A stretch of 64,000 bases of DNA from Labedella endophytica (GTDB lineage Bacteria > Actinomycetota > Actinomycetes > Actinomycetales > Microbacteriaceae): positions 62,001 to 126,000 of the forward strand of contig NZ_RZGZ01000005.1 of assembly GCF_003990045.1 (NCBI RefSeq), written 5' to 3'. This document shows, one piece after another, positions 19,964 through 27,795 of this stretch. The position numbers were made by a program, and so were the translations under genes. Each line of letters opens with the position of its first letter. Position 1 is the stretch's first letter. Under the pieces are notes generated by a model that searched no databases, was not told the origin of the DNA, and saw only the letters and a list, made by a program, of their open reading frames with translations.

Positions 19964-20683
19964 CTATTCGGCGTCGGGCCACGTCGTCGCGAGCGGGAGC
20001 GCGTCGGGGTTGACGGCCGCGACGATCTCGGTGAGGACCCGGCGGGTGAGGTTCTCCCCCACCCAGAGGTGCTTGCCGCCCTCGACCGGGATGAGGACGG
20101 CGTCGGGCACCGACGCGAAGCGCTCGACCGCCTCGGGGGGACGGAGGTAGTCGTCGAATTCGGGAACGAGCACGATGAGACGCCTGGCGTCGCCGTTCCA
20201 CGCCGCGACCTCGTCGGCCGTCGCACGATGCAGCGGCGGGGACAGCAGGATCGCTCCCTCCACCGGGTGCTCCCGCCCGTACTTGAGAGCGAGCTCGGTT
20301 CCGAACGACCATCCGACGAACCAGGGGTGCGGGAGGCCTCGCTCCGTCACGAATCGCATCGCGGCCGCGACATCGGCGCGTTCGGCGATCCCGCCGTCGA
20401 AGTCGCCGTCGCTCGTCCCGCGCGGCGATGTCGTCCCGCGCGTGTTGAAACGCAGCACGTTGAGGGAGGCGAGCGCCGGGAGGCGCCCCGCCGCCTTGCG
20501 GAGGACGTGCGAATCCATGAATCCGCCGGCCGTCGGAAGAGGATGCAACGTCACGAGAGTCGCGACCGCGTTCCCGTCCTCGGGACCCGCGAGCTCTCCG
20601 ACGAGGGTCAGCCCGTCTTCCGTCGTCAGCTCGATGTCCTCTCGACGCGCGGGCAGCTCGATTCCCCCACGGATCTCCATCAT
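19964..20683 (-). CDS. Alpha/beta hydrolase, dienelactone-hydrolase/CocE-like short form
   Basis: The 239-aa product has an alpha/beta-hydrolase layout. The nucleophile elbow is in VGWSFGTELALKYG (GWSFG), the oxyanion region is in VTLHPLPTAGG, an acidic residue lies in VLVPEFDDYLRP, and the late histidine is in VEGGKHLWVG. It resembles bacterial hydrolases of the PRK-type KANL3/DienelactoneH family, whose substrates are unknown. Two adjacent ATGs lie at 20683 and 20680. The first is chosen because of AAAGGA upstream. It is probably co-transcribed with the small zinc-site gene 28 bases upstream. Cytoplasmic, no signal peptide. Confidence 0.82.
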   Translation of the reverse strand: MMEIRGGIELPARREDIELTTEDGLTLVGELAGPEDGNAVATLVTLHPLPTAGGFMDSHVLRKAAGRLPALASLNVLRFNTRGTTSPRGTSDGDFDGGIAERADVAAAMRFVTERGLPHPWFVGWSFGTELALKYGREHPVEGAILLSPPLHRATADEVAAWNGDARRLIVLVPEFDDYLRPPEAVERFASVPDAVLIPVEGGKHLWVGENLTRRVLTEIVAAVNPDALPLATTWPDAE

Positions 20684-20711
20684 CGACGTCCTTTCGTCCA
20701 GGTGCGGCCGG

Positions 20712-21011
20712 TCATCCGATCCGCCAGCAGTGCAGATGCCAGTGGCGGCGAGCCGCGAGGTCGGCCGCATCGCCGAGCGGCCCGTCCGTACGCCACGCGA
20801 CGACGTGCGCGATGCCGGCATCGATCGTCCCGCCGCACCCGGGGCAGACGTAGTCCTTCTGTGCGCGCGATGTCGAGATCGGCTGCACGGACCACGTCAC
20901 GCCCCGACGCACCTCGGTACGCTTCCATCCCTGGAGGAGCGAGGACAGATCGGACTCCTCGCGACCGGAGGATGCCGCGCCCGATCGTCGCGGTCGATTA
21001 CTGCGTGGCAT
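20712..21011 (-). CDS. Small conserved protein with a CxxC...HxHC zinc-binding-like site
   Basis: Function not recognised. The 99-aa product has a basic N terminus (MPRSNRPRR), then YVCPGCGGTIDAG and a C-terminal RRHWHLHCWRIG. The two cysteines plus the His/Cys cluster could bind one zinc ion. Similar short proteins in related actinobacteria are often labelled ATP/GTP-binding, but no nucleotide motif is visible here. The ATG at 21011 is preceded by a GGAGG/GGGAG region and a TACGAT hexamer. The hydrolase gene follows after 28 bases. Confidence 0.7.
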   Translation of the reverse strand: MPRSNRPRRSGAASSGREESDLSSLLQGWKRTEVRRGVTWSVQPISTSRAQKDYVCPGCGGTIDAGIAHVVAWRTDGPLGDAADLAARRHWHLHCWRIG

Positions 21012-21036
21012 GGCGCTCGGCTCCCGTCCTCCATCG

Positions 21037-21042
21037 ATCGTA
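21037..21042 (-). promoter_or_regulatory. Candidate -10 hexamer TACGAT for the zinc-site gene and hydrolase
   Basis: TACGAT on the minus strand lies 25 bases before the ATG at 21011, with a purine-rich ribosome site in between. The rest of the 138-bp gap to 21149 shows nothing else. Confidence 0.35.
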
Positions 21043-21149
21043 CGCGGTCGGCACGGTGCGAGTCGGATCGGGAGGGACAGCGGCGAATCACGGAGGTGCC
21101 GACGCTCTCCCCTCAGTGCACAGGGCGCAACGACGGACGGATCAGCCGA

Positions 21150-21842
21150 TCAGTACCACCCGACGGACTGGGAATGTCCCCAGGCCCCGCACGGTGTTCC
21201 GTATCGACCGCTGATGTAGCCGAGACCCCACTCGATCTGCGTGGCGGGATTGGTCGCCCAATCCGCACCGGCACTCGCCATCTTGCTGCCGGGCAGCGAC
21301 TGGGGAATGCCGTAGGCACCGGAACTGGTGTTGTGGGCGTTGACCCGCCAACCCGATTCCTTGTTCCACAGGGCGACGAGGCAGGAGTACTGGTCCTCGC
21401 CCCACCCGCGCGCCGCGACCTTGTCGTAGGCGATCGCCTGAGCGGTGCCCGGGTCGGGGACGGCGGCGCTCGGAGCGACGAAGCCGGAACCGGAGTCCTC
21501 GTCGTCCTCCTCTTCCTCCACCACGGGGGGCGGAGGAGGAGGCGGGGGCGGCGGAGCGGCCTCCGAGTCGTAGACATCACGCGTGAACGTCGTGTCGTAC
21601 GCCCCCGAGAGGGCCAGGGACTGGACCTCGGTCTGCTCGTAGCGCGGCACGATCTGGAAGTACGGCGACGCCGTGGCTCCCGAGTACGGGTCGACCACAT
21701 TGACGGCGATGAACCCGATGGCCGCCGCGGATCCCAGGAGGGTCAGCGGAAGGCTTCTGCGCGAACGCGTTCGGGAACGACCGACGTTCCGCCGGCGGTC
21801 TGCGACCGGGACAGGAGTTGAGAGTGCTTGATGCTTACCCAC
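21150..21842 (-). CDS. Secreted transglycosylase-like protein (aggregation-promoting-factor C-terminal type)
   Basis: The 230-aa product has a basic N terminus (RSRTRSRRS) and one membrane/signal segment (LPLTLLGSAAAIGFIAVNVV). A linker with ten consecutive prolines and an acidic run (EEEEDDED) follows, and then a C-terminal lysozyme-like domain. That domain shows LVALWNKESGW, GAYGIPQSLPGSKM and IEWGLGYISGRYGTPCGAW, as in actinobacterial Apf/resuscitation-like hydrolases that act on peptidoglycan. The glutamate of NKESGW is the expected catalytic acid. The GTG start at 21842 follows GGGGGA. Whether the segment is cleaved or stays as an anchor is unclear. Confidence 0.85.
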   Translation of the reverse strand: MGKHQALSTPVPVADRRRNVGRSRTRSRRSLPLTLLGSAAAIGFIAVNVVDPYSGATASPYFQIVPRYEQTEVQSLALSGAYDTTFTRDVYDSEAAPPPPPPPPPPVVEEEEDDEDSGSGFVAPSAAVPDPGTAQAIAYDKVAARGWGEDQYSCLVALWNKESGWRVNAHNTSSGAYGIPQSLPGSKMASAGADWATNPATQIEWGLGYISGRYGTPCGAWGHSQSVGWY

Positions 21843-21851
21843 GATCCCCCG

Positions 21852-21879
21852 ATTTTAGCGTAGATCACGGAAATGTCAC
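21852..21879 (-). promoter_or_regulatory. Promoter with direct-repeat operator candidate for the transglycosylase-like gene
   Basis: On the minus strand GTGACA (21879-21874) and TAAAAT (21857-21852) are separated by 16 bases, a good -35/-10 pair that ends nine bases before the GTG. Two half-sites CGTGAC and CGTGAT lie exactly 11 bp apart (21875-21880 and 21864-21869), the spacing of OmpR-family response-regulator sites. The first overlaps the -35. Confidence 0.5.
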
Positions 21880-21895
21880 GAAAGCGTTCAGCGGG

Positions 21896-22504
21896 TCACC
21901 GAACGGCGAGCATCACGTCGACGACCGCGTCGAGCACACGGTCCACCTGCTCCTCGGAATAGCCGCCGCGCTGCGCGCGGAAGACGGACGTCCGGACGAC
22001 GTCCACATCCACGGCCGCCCCCGTCTCGAAATAGGCCACCAGGCGCTTCGCGAGAGCATCGACGTCCTCGATGTCGTACCCCTGGGTGAGGCGGCCGACA
22101 CGCCGGAACCTCTCCCCCGTCGGCCGCGACAGACGGTTGAGCAGGACCTGAGCGGTCTCGCGCGTCTCCGCGAGCCACGCCCGGCGTCCCACGACATCGA
22201 GGGACCGTTCCCGCTCCCTCACCGCGAACGCATCCTCGAGACGCTCGAGGGCCGCGTCGACGTGGGAGGTCGAATAGCCCTTCCGGACGAGCCCGAACGA
22301 GACCCGTCGGATGTCATCGGCCGTCAGGACCGGTTCGGCGGAGGGATCCAGATCGTACGCGGCACGGGCATCCCGGAGGAACGAGTCGACCTCGTCGGGA
22401 TCGTAGCCGCGGCCACGACGGACACTGGGGAAGGGAGGCGTGGTCACCGTCCCATTCTTGCTCACGTCGCGGCGCGTCGCCGTGCGACCTTCCGTCACGC
22501 TCAC
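21896..22504 (-). CDS. DivIVA-repeat protein with four GYxxxxVD units
   Basis: DivIVA-type domains bind curved membrane or organise polar growth in actinobacteria. The 202-aa product carries four copies of a short unit: GYDPDEVDSFL, GYSTSHVDAAL, GYDIEDVDALA and GYSEEQVDRVL, spread from about residue 25 to 195. It lacks the long coiled coil of Wag31/DivIVA itself. The start is set at GTG 22504, which forms a GTGA overlap with the cdsA stop. Later GTGs in frame near 22466 are possible. Cytoplasmic. Its target is unknown. Confidence 0.75.
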   Translation of the reverse strand: MSVTEGRTATRRDVSKNGTVTTPPFPSVRRGRGYDPDEVDSFLRDARAAYDLDPSAEPVLTADDIRRVSFGLVRKGYSTSHVDAALERLEDAFAVRERERSLDVVGRRAWLAETRETAQVLLNRLSRPTGERFRRVGRLTQGYDIEDVDALAKRLVAYFETGAAVDVDVVRTSVFRAQRGGYSEEQVDRVLDAVVDVMLAVR

Positions 22505-23502
22505 GTGAAGATCACGAACAGCAGGTACGCGGCCGGTGCAGACGGCAGGATCGAGTCGAGACGATCGAGGAAACCACCGTGGCCCGGTAGCCAGGAACTC
22601 ATGTCCTTCACGCCGATGTCGCGCTTGATCATCGATTCGGACAGGTCCCCGATCGTCGCGGTCACGATGATGACGGCGCCGAAGATCATGCCGACCCACC
22701 AGGGCTGATCGAGGAGGAAGACCGCCAGCAGGACTCCCGCGACCTGGCTCAGCACGAGCGCTCCCGCGAACCCCTCCCAGGTCTTGTTCGGGCTGACGCG
22801 CGGGGCCATCGGGTGCTTGCCGAAGGTCAGGCCCGAGGCGTACGCGCCGACGTCGACCACGACCACGAGCGCGATGAACGCGAACACCCACAGCTCGCCA
22901 CCGTCGCGAGCGACGAGGATGACCGCGAAGCTCGCGAGTCCCGCGATGTAGGCCTGGACGAAGACCGCGGCGGCGAGGTCGAGGATCACCGCGAGCGGCG
23001 CACGACCGTCCGCATCGGCCATCTGCGCGATGAGACGCCAGACGAGCACGAAGGTGATCGCGGCGATCATGACGGCCCAGCGGGTGGGGCCGTCGGTGAA
23101 GTAGGCGGCGGCGACGATGACGAGGCCAGCGCCGGCGGCCGGCCAGCGGTCCGCGCGGCGGTCGGAATGGCGGAGCGCCGTCGCGAGCTCGAGGGTCGTG
23201 AAGACGATGACAGCTGCTCCGAAGACCGCGAAGAGACCCTTGAACAGGAAGAGGCTCAGGAGGAGCGCGGCACCGAGACCGACGCCGATGCCCACGGCCA
23301 TGAGCAGGTTCCGACCCACGCGTGCCTCCACACGTTCGTTCGCCTGGTCGAACTGCGCACGGGCCTCGGTCACGCGTCCCTCGAGGTCCGCGCGCGTCGT
23401 CCGCACGCGGTCCTCGATCTCGGCGCGCTTCGCGTTCAACTGCGACTGCCGACGAGCCTCAGAAGGGACTGTCGGAGACGCCGGTTCGTCACCGTCCGGC
23501 AT
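22501..23502 (-). CDS. cdsA: Phosphatidate cytidylyltransferase CdsA
   Basis: CdsA makes CDP-diacylglycerol from CTP and phosphatidate for phospholipid synthesis. The 333-aa membrane protein has a charged N-terminal region (about 70 residues, predicted helical), then about seven or eight membrane segments. The family signature is near the end: SMIKRDIGVKDMSSWLPGHGG followed by FLDRLDS. The ATG at 23502 is preferred, with a GTG two codons before as an alternative. It follows frr by about 40 bases and is coupled to the DivIVA-repeat gene, so it belongs to the pyrH-frr-cdsA operon. Confidence 0.94.
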   Translation of the reverse strand: MPDGDEPASPTVPSEARRQSQLNAKRAEIEDRVRTTRADLEGRVTEARAQFDQANERVEARVGRNLLMAVGIGVGLGAALLLSLFLFKGLFAVFGAAVIVFTTLELATALRHSDRRADRWPAAGAGLVIVAAAYFTDGPTRWAVMIAAITFVLVWRLIAQMADADGRAPLAVILDLAAAVFVQAYIAGLASFAVILVARDGGELWVFAFIALVVVVDVGAYASGLTFGKHPMAPRVSPNKTWEGFAGALVLSQVAGVLLAVFLLDQPWWVGMIFGAVIIVTATIGDLSESMIKRDIGVKDMSSWLPGHGGFLDRLDSILPSAPAAYLLFVIFT

Positions 23503-23542
23503 CGTCACGTCCGACGCCGTCCTGCCGGGTTTCGACTCACGG

Positions 23543-24097
23543 TCAGACCTCGAGCAGCTCTGCTTCTTTGCGCTTGAGCGCCTCGTCGATGGCGTCGATG
23601 TGCGACTTGGTGAGCGCCTCGAGTTCCTTCTCACCACGGGCGACGTCGTCGTCACCGACCTCGCTCTTGAGGGCGTCGAGGTCGTCCTTCGCCTTGCGAC
23701 GGATGTTGCGGACGGACACCTTCGCGTCCTCGGCCTTCGTTTTGACGAGCTTGACGAACTCCTTGCGGCGCTCCTGCGTGAGCTCGGGGAGGCTCACACG
23801 GACGAGGTTGCCGTCGTTGGTGGGGTTGGCACCGAGATTCGGCATGTCCCGGATGGCCTGCTCGATGTCGCGCAGCGCACCCTTGTCGTACGGCGTGACG
23901 ATGAGTGTGCGCGCCTCCTGGTTCTGCAGGGAGGCGAGCTGCCCGAGGGGCGTCGGGGTGCCGTAGTAGTCCACGAGCACCTTCTGGAACATCTGCGGGT
24001 TGGCCCGCCCCGTGCGAACGGTGGCAAAATCGTCCTTCGCCACCTCGACGGCCTTGTCCATTCGGCTCGATGCATCGGCCAAAACGTCCGCGATCAC
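23543..24097 (-). CDS. frr: Ribosome recycling factor
   Basis: RRF splits the post-termination ribosome together with EF-G. The 184-aa product has the tRNA-mimic fold sequence: [11 protein letters not shown] near the N terminus, [31 protein letters not shown] and the C-terminal arm [20 protein letters not shown]. The start is GTG at 24097 with AAGGAG at the right distance. The eight extra codons upstream in the open frame overlap that site. It lies 36 bases after pyrH, in the usual pyrH-frr-cdsA order. Confidence 0.97.
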   Translation of the reverse strand: MIADVLADASSRMDKAVEVAKDDFATVRTGRANPQMFQKVLVDYYGTPTPLGQLASLQNQEARTLIVTPYDKGALRDIEQAIRDMPNLGANPTNDGNLVRVSLPELTQERRKEFVKLVKTKAEDAKVSVRNIRRKAKDDLDALKSEVGDDDVARGEKELEALTKSHIDAIDEALKRKEAELLEV

Positions 24098-24133
24098 TCG
24101 GTTCTCCTTACGTAACGACAATCCTCGACGAGT

Positions 24134-24847
24134 CTAGTTGCTGACGAGGGTTCCGATTTCCTTGCCCTCGATCGCCGCGGTCACGTTGCCCTCGGGCTCC
24201 ATGCCGAACACGCGCATCGGCATGCCGTTGTCCATGCAGAGGCTGAAGGCGGTGGAGTCGACGACCTTCAGGCCGCGCTGGAGCGCCTCCTGGTAGGAGA
24301 TGCGGTCGATCCGTGTGGCGTCGGGGTCCGTGCGCGGGTCGGCCGTGTAGACCCCGTCGACGCCGTTCTTGGCGAGCAGCACGCTCGAGGCGCCGATCTC
24401 GAGGGCCCGCTGCGCCGCGACGGTATCGGTGGAGAAGTACGGGAGGCCCGCTCCGGCACCGAAGATGACGACCCGCCCCTTCTCGAGGTGGCGCTCGGCC
24501 CGGCGCGGGATGTACGGCTCGGCGACCTGCGTCATCGCGATCGCCGACTGGACGCGGGTCTCGGCGCCGGCCTGCTCGAGGAAGTCCTGGAGCGCGAGGG
24601 CGTTCATGACCGTTCCGAGCATGCCCATGTAGTCGGCCCGTCCGCGGTCCATACCGCGCTGGGACAGCTCGGCCCCGCGGAAGAAGTTGCCTCCGCCGAC
24701 GACGATCGCCACCTCGACCTCGCGGGCCGCCGCGGCGATCTCGCGGGCGAGCTGACTGACGACGTCGGGATTGACCCCGAGAGCTCCGGCGCCGAACGCC
24801 TCCCCCGAGAGTTTCAGAAGTACACGTCGTTTCTGCGGTGCGGTCAT
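24134..24847 (-). CDS. pyrH: Uridylate kinase PyrH
   Basis: PyrH phosphorylates UMP to UDP. The 237-aa product has the amino-acid-kinase fold motifs [12 protein letters not shown] at the start, [13 protein letters not shown], and [11 protein letters not shown] near the ATP site. The ATG at 24847 is preceded by GAAGGA, and a TAGTTT hexamer lies a little further up. A terminator hairpin separates it from tsf, so pyrH-frr-cdsA is expected to run from its own promoter. Confidence 0.97.
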   Translation of the reverse strand: MTAPQKRRVLLKLSGEAFGAGALGVNPDVVSQLAREIAAAAREVEVAIVVGGGNFFRGAELSQRGMDRGRADYMGMLGTVMNALALQDFLEQAGAETRVQSAIAMTQVAEPYIPRRAERHLEKGRVVIFGAGAGLPYFSTDTVAAQRALEIGASSVLLAKNGVDGVYTADPRTDPDATRIDRISYQEALQRGLKVVDSTAFSLCMDNGMPMRVFGMEPEGNVTAAIEGKEIGTLVSN

Positions 24848-24879
24848 GTGGGCCGGTTCCTTCCCGAAGGTCTTGCCTA

Positions 24880-24885
24880 AAACTA
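24880..24885 (-). promoter_or_regulatory. Candidate -10 hexamer TAGTTT of the pyrH operon
   Basis: TAGTTT on the minus strand lies 32 bases before the pyrH ATG, between the tsf terminator and the ribosome site. This position suits an operon promoter. No clear -35 is seen. Confidence 0.4.
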
Positions 24886-24915
24886 GTGGGCGGCGGGGTT
24901 CGCCGTACACACGAA

Positions 24916-24948
24916 AGAGTCCGGATCGCCATGGGCGATCCGGACTCT
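24916..24948 (-). terminator. Intrinsic terminator after tsf
   Basis: A perfect 15-bp stem (AGAGTCCGGATCGCC arm) with a three-base loop lies 13 bases after the tsf stop. On the minus strand it is followed by TTCG, a short U stretch. It separates rpsB-tsf from pyrH. Confidence 0.85.
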
Positions 24949-24960
24949 CTCATTCATGGG

Positions 24961-25788
24961 TTACGCGCCGACCTTGAAGCGGACGAAGTCGGTCACCGTG
25001 AGGCCTGCGGCCTCGAGGATCTTCCCGACCTGCTGCTTGTTGTCGCGAGCGTAGTCCTGCTCGAGCAGGGCGACCTGCTTGAAGAAGGCCGTGAGACGAC
25101 CCTCGACGATCTTCGGCAGCGCGGCCTCCGGCTTGCCTTCGCCGCGGGAGATCTCCGTGACGATCTCGCGCTCCTTGTCGACGGCGTCCGACGGCACGTC
25201 CTCACGCGTGAGGTACTGCGGGGCGAACATGGCGACGTGCTGCGCGATGCCACGAGCAGTCTCGGCGTCCGAGCCCGTGTAGGCCACGACGACACCGATC
25301 TGCGGCGGCAGGTCCTTCGACGTGCGGTGCAGGTAGACCGAGAACTGGTCGCCGGTCACGAGGGCGACGCGGCGCAGTTCGACCTTCTCGCCGATCGTGG
25401 CTGCCTGGTCGTCGATCGCCTGTGCCACCGTGATGCCGTCGACGGGGGCCGCGAGGGCCTCCTCGAGCGTGGTCGCGGCGGCGGCCGAGACGGCCGCGAC
25501 GACCTTCTCGGACAGGGCGACGAACTTGTCGTTCTTCGCGACGAAGTCCGTCTCGCACGCGAGCTCGATGATCGTGACGCCGGCGTCCGTCTGAGCGGTG
25601 GCGACGAGGCCCTCGCTCGTGGAACGGTCGGCGCGCTTCGCGTTGCCCTTGGCACCCTTGAGACGCAGGATCTCCGTGGCCTTCTCGACGTCTCCGTCGG
25701 CCTCGACGAGTGCGTTCTTCGTGTCGGTCATTCCCGTGCCCAGCTGCTCGCGGAGAGCCTTCAGGTCGGCGATGTTGAAGTTTGCCAT
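24961..25788 (-). CDS. tsf: Translation elongation factor Ts
   Basis: EF-Ts exchanges GDP for GTP on EF-Tu. The 275-aa product has the UBA-like N-terminal domain (ALREQLGTGMTDTKNAL), the signature ELACETDFVAKNDKF whose TDFVAKN loop contacts EF-Tu, and the dimerisation/coiled-coil region towards the C terminus. The ATG at 25788 fits. It lies 22 bases after rpsB in the standard rpsB-tsf operon and is closed by a strong hairpin. Confidence 0.97.
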   Translation of the reverse strand: MANFNIADLKALREQLGTGMTDTKNALVEADGDVEKATEILRLKGAKGNAKRADRSTSEGLVATAQTDAGVTIIELACETDFVAKNDKFVALSEKVVAAVSAAAATTLEEALAAPVDGITVAQAIDDQAATIGEKVELRRVALVTGDQFSVYLHRTSKDLPPQIGVVVAYTGSDAETARGIAQHVAMFAPQYLTREDVPSDAVDKEREIVTEISRGEGKPEAALPKIVEGRLTAFFKQVALLEQDYARDNKQQVGKILEAAGLTVTDFVRFKVGA

Positions 25789-25810
25789 GCGGCGGTTACT
25801 CCTTCAGTGC

Positions 25811-26794
25811 TCAGTTGTTGTCGGCGTCGGCGGCGGGGACCTTCTCGTCCGCACCGGCCTCGGCCTCGAGACGCGCCTCGGTCTCGGCGTCCGTCTCGGG
25901 GGTCTTGGGGTCCTCGACGGGAGCGTCGTCGCCCTTGGCCGCGTTCTTCTCGGCGACCTCGGCATCGGCGTCGTTCTCCTCGGTGGGGAGCTCGGCGGGC
26001 TCGGCTGCCGCAGCAGGCGCCTCGGCGGCCTGACCGGCCTGGAGGAGCTCGGCTTCCCACTCGGCCATCGGCTCGGCGGGCTCGGCGCCCTCCTCGGGCT
26101 TCTGGTGGCGCTGGATGAGACCCTCGGCGGCGGCGTCGGCCACGATGCGCGTGAGCAGGCTCACGGAGCGGATCGCGTCGTCGTTACCCGGGATCGGGTA
26201 CTGGACCTCGTCCGGGTCGCAGTTGGTGTCGAGGATGCCGATGACGGGGATGCCCAGCTTCTTCGCCTCGTCGATCGCGAGGTGCTCCTTCTTGGTGTCC
26301 ACGACCCACAGCGCCGACGGCGTCTTGGTGAGGTTGCGGATTCCACCGAGCGACTTGTGGAGCTTGTCCAGCTCGCGCTTCTTGATGAGGAGTTCCTTCT
26401 TCGTGAAGCCGGACTTCGAGCCGTCCTCGAAGTCGAGCTCCTCGAGCTCCTTCATGCGGGCGAGTCGCTTGGAGACCGTCTGGAAGTTCGTGAGCAGTCC
26501 ACCGAGCCAGCGCTGGTTGACGTAGGGCTGGCCGACGCGCATGGCCTGCTCGGCGATGGACTCCTGAGCCTGCTTCTTGGTGCCGACGAAGAGGATGGTT
26601 CCGCCGTGGGCGACCGTCTCCTTGACGAAGTCGTAGGCCTTGTCGATGTAGCCGAGCGACTGCTGCAGGTCGATGATGTAGATGCCGGAACGCTCCGTGA
26701 AGATGAATCGCTTCATCTTCGGGTTCCAACGGCGGGTCTGGTGCCCGAAGTGCACGCCGCTGTCGAGCAGCTGGCGAATGGTGACGACGGCCAT
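25811..26794 (-). CDS. rpsB: 30S ribosomal protein S2 with a long acidic C-terminal tail
   Basis: S2 binds the 30S subunit near the mRNA exit side. The 327-aa product begins [19 protein letters not shown] and has the usual S2 core, including [24 protein letters not shown] and [13 protein letters not shown]. After about residue 240 a tail of about 80 Ala/Glu/Asp/Pro-rich residues follows, longer than in most bacteria but seen in Micrococcales. The ATG at 26794 has an AAGGAG site. A structured leader lies upstream and tsf follows. Confidence 0.97.
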   Translation of the reverse strand: MAVVTIRQLLDSGVHFGHQTRRWNPKMKRFIFTERSGIYIIDLQQSLGYIDKAYDFVKETVAHGGTILFVGTKKQAQESIAEQAMRVGQPYVNQRWLGGLLTNFQTVSKRLARMKELEELDFEDGSKSGFTKKELLIKKRELDKLHKSLGGIRNLTKTPSALWVVDTKKEHLAIDEAKKLGIPVIGILDTNCDPDEVQYPIPGNDDAIRSVSLLTRIVADAAAEGLIQRHQKPEEGAEPAEPMAEWEAELLQAGQAAEAPAAAAEPAELPTEENDADAEVAEKNAAKGDDAPVEDPKTPETDAETEARLEAEAGADEKVPAADADNN

Positions 26795-27000
26795 GAGCCG
26801 TTCTCCTTTTCCGGCGCGCGAGCGCCATTCGGTTGTCGTCGGTCGGTCGACCGATCTCCTGGTGCCCTGGTGCACGACCGCCCCCGCGACCGACCGTCCG
26901 AGTGGGACTCGGACGAGGAGAGGGGACCGGTGGTTGTGCTGCCGCGAGTGGGCACGCGTAGTCACCCCGCAGAGCGAGGTGCTCTGCCCATGATACACGA
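26795..27000 (-). promoter_or_regulatory. Structured 5' leader and promoter region of rpsB
   Basis: This covers most of the 308-bp gap 26795-27102. On the minus-strand transcript three stems are visible: 26969-26987 (7 bp, loop GAGGT region), 26896-26914 (8 bp, 3-base loop) and a longer pairing of 26841-26849 with 26887-26895 (9 bp). A possible -10 TATCAT lies at 26990-26995. Ribosomal-protein leaders of this kind often bind their own product. Nothing specific was found for the plus-strand gene in 27001-27102. Confidence 0.5.
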
Positions 27001-27102
27001 CAGCCGTCCCCACCCGTCGTCCCCGACACGCGATCGGCGCGCCCATCCCCGGGTGTCGTTGGTCGCACGCCGAGGACATCGCCCGCCTGGTGTGGTGGTC
27101 CG

Positions 27103-27768
27103 ATGACCCCGCCCCTCCTCGCGTCGCCCGTGCCCTGTGAGACTCCGCCTTGGCAGCGCGACGCGGCCCCGAGACGCAGGGTTCTCCGGGCATCCGCGAT
27201 CGTTGTCGTGATCGTCGGTTCGCTGGTCCCCGCGGTTTCGGGGACCGTGCCTCCGGTCGCCGCCGACGTGACGAGCGCGTCCGCGCCGAGCGCGACAGGC
27301 GGATCCTCTTCTGCGCTCGACCGTGCCGCCGCAGCGACTCCCGGGCCGGGCTCCGGGTGGCTCTGGCCGGTCGCCTCTCCCCGGTCCGTCCTCCGTCCGT
27401 TCGACGCGCCCGAGCACGAGTACGGGGCCGGCCACCGTGGAATCGATGTGGGAGCGCGGCCCGGGACCGCGGTCGCATCGGCCGCGGCGGGCGTCGTGAC
27501 GTTCGCCGGACCCGTTGCGGGTCGATCCGTGGTGACGGTCGACCATGGCGGTGGTGTCGTCTCGTCGTTCGATCCCGTCGTGCCGACCGTCGCCCGGGGC
27601 ACCGCCGTCTCCGCGGGAACGGTGATCGGGCTGCTCGAAGCGGGTGAGGCGATGCACTGCGCCGACGGCTGCCTGCACGTGGGCGTCCGGGTGCAGGGTG
27701 CCTACGTCGACCCGTTGCCGTTCTTCGCCCCTCCCGAGCGGTCCGTCCTGCTCCCGCTCGGCCCCTGA
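27103..27768 (+). CDS. M23 (LytM-like) peptidase-domain protein with an altered HxH motif
   Basis: The 221-aa product has an N-terminal signal/anchor segment ([18 protein letters not shown]), a low-complexity linker and a C-terminal M23 domain from [12 protein letters not shown]. The first zinc motif HRGIDVG is intact. The second motif reads GCLHVGV, so the catalytic first His of HxH is Cys while the zinc-ligand His remains. The protein could be a peptidoglycan endopeptidase with changed activity or an amidase activator. It is divergent from rpsB and convergent with xerC. The ATG at 27103 lacks a clear ribosome site. Confidence 0.82.
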   Translation: MTPPLLASPVPCETPPWQRDAAPRRRVLRASAIVVVIVGSLVPAVSGTVPPVAADVTSASAPSATGGSSSALDRAAAATPGPGSGWLWPVASPRSVLRPFDAPEHEYGAGHRGIDVGARPGTAVASAAAGVVTFAGPVAGRSVVTVDHGGGVVSSFDPVVPTVARGTAVSAGTVIGLLEAGEAMHCADGCLHVGVRVQGAYVDPLPFFAPPERSVLLPLGP

Positions 27769-27795
27769 GAGGACCCGCCGTCGTGCGGCCCGATG

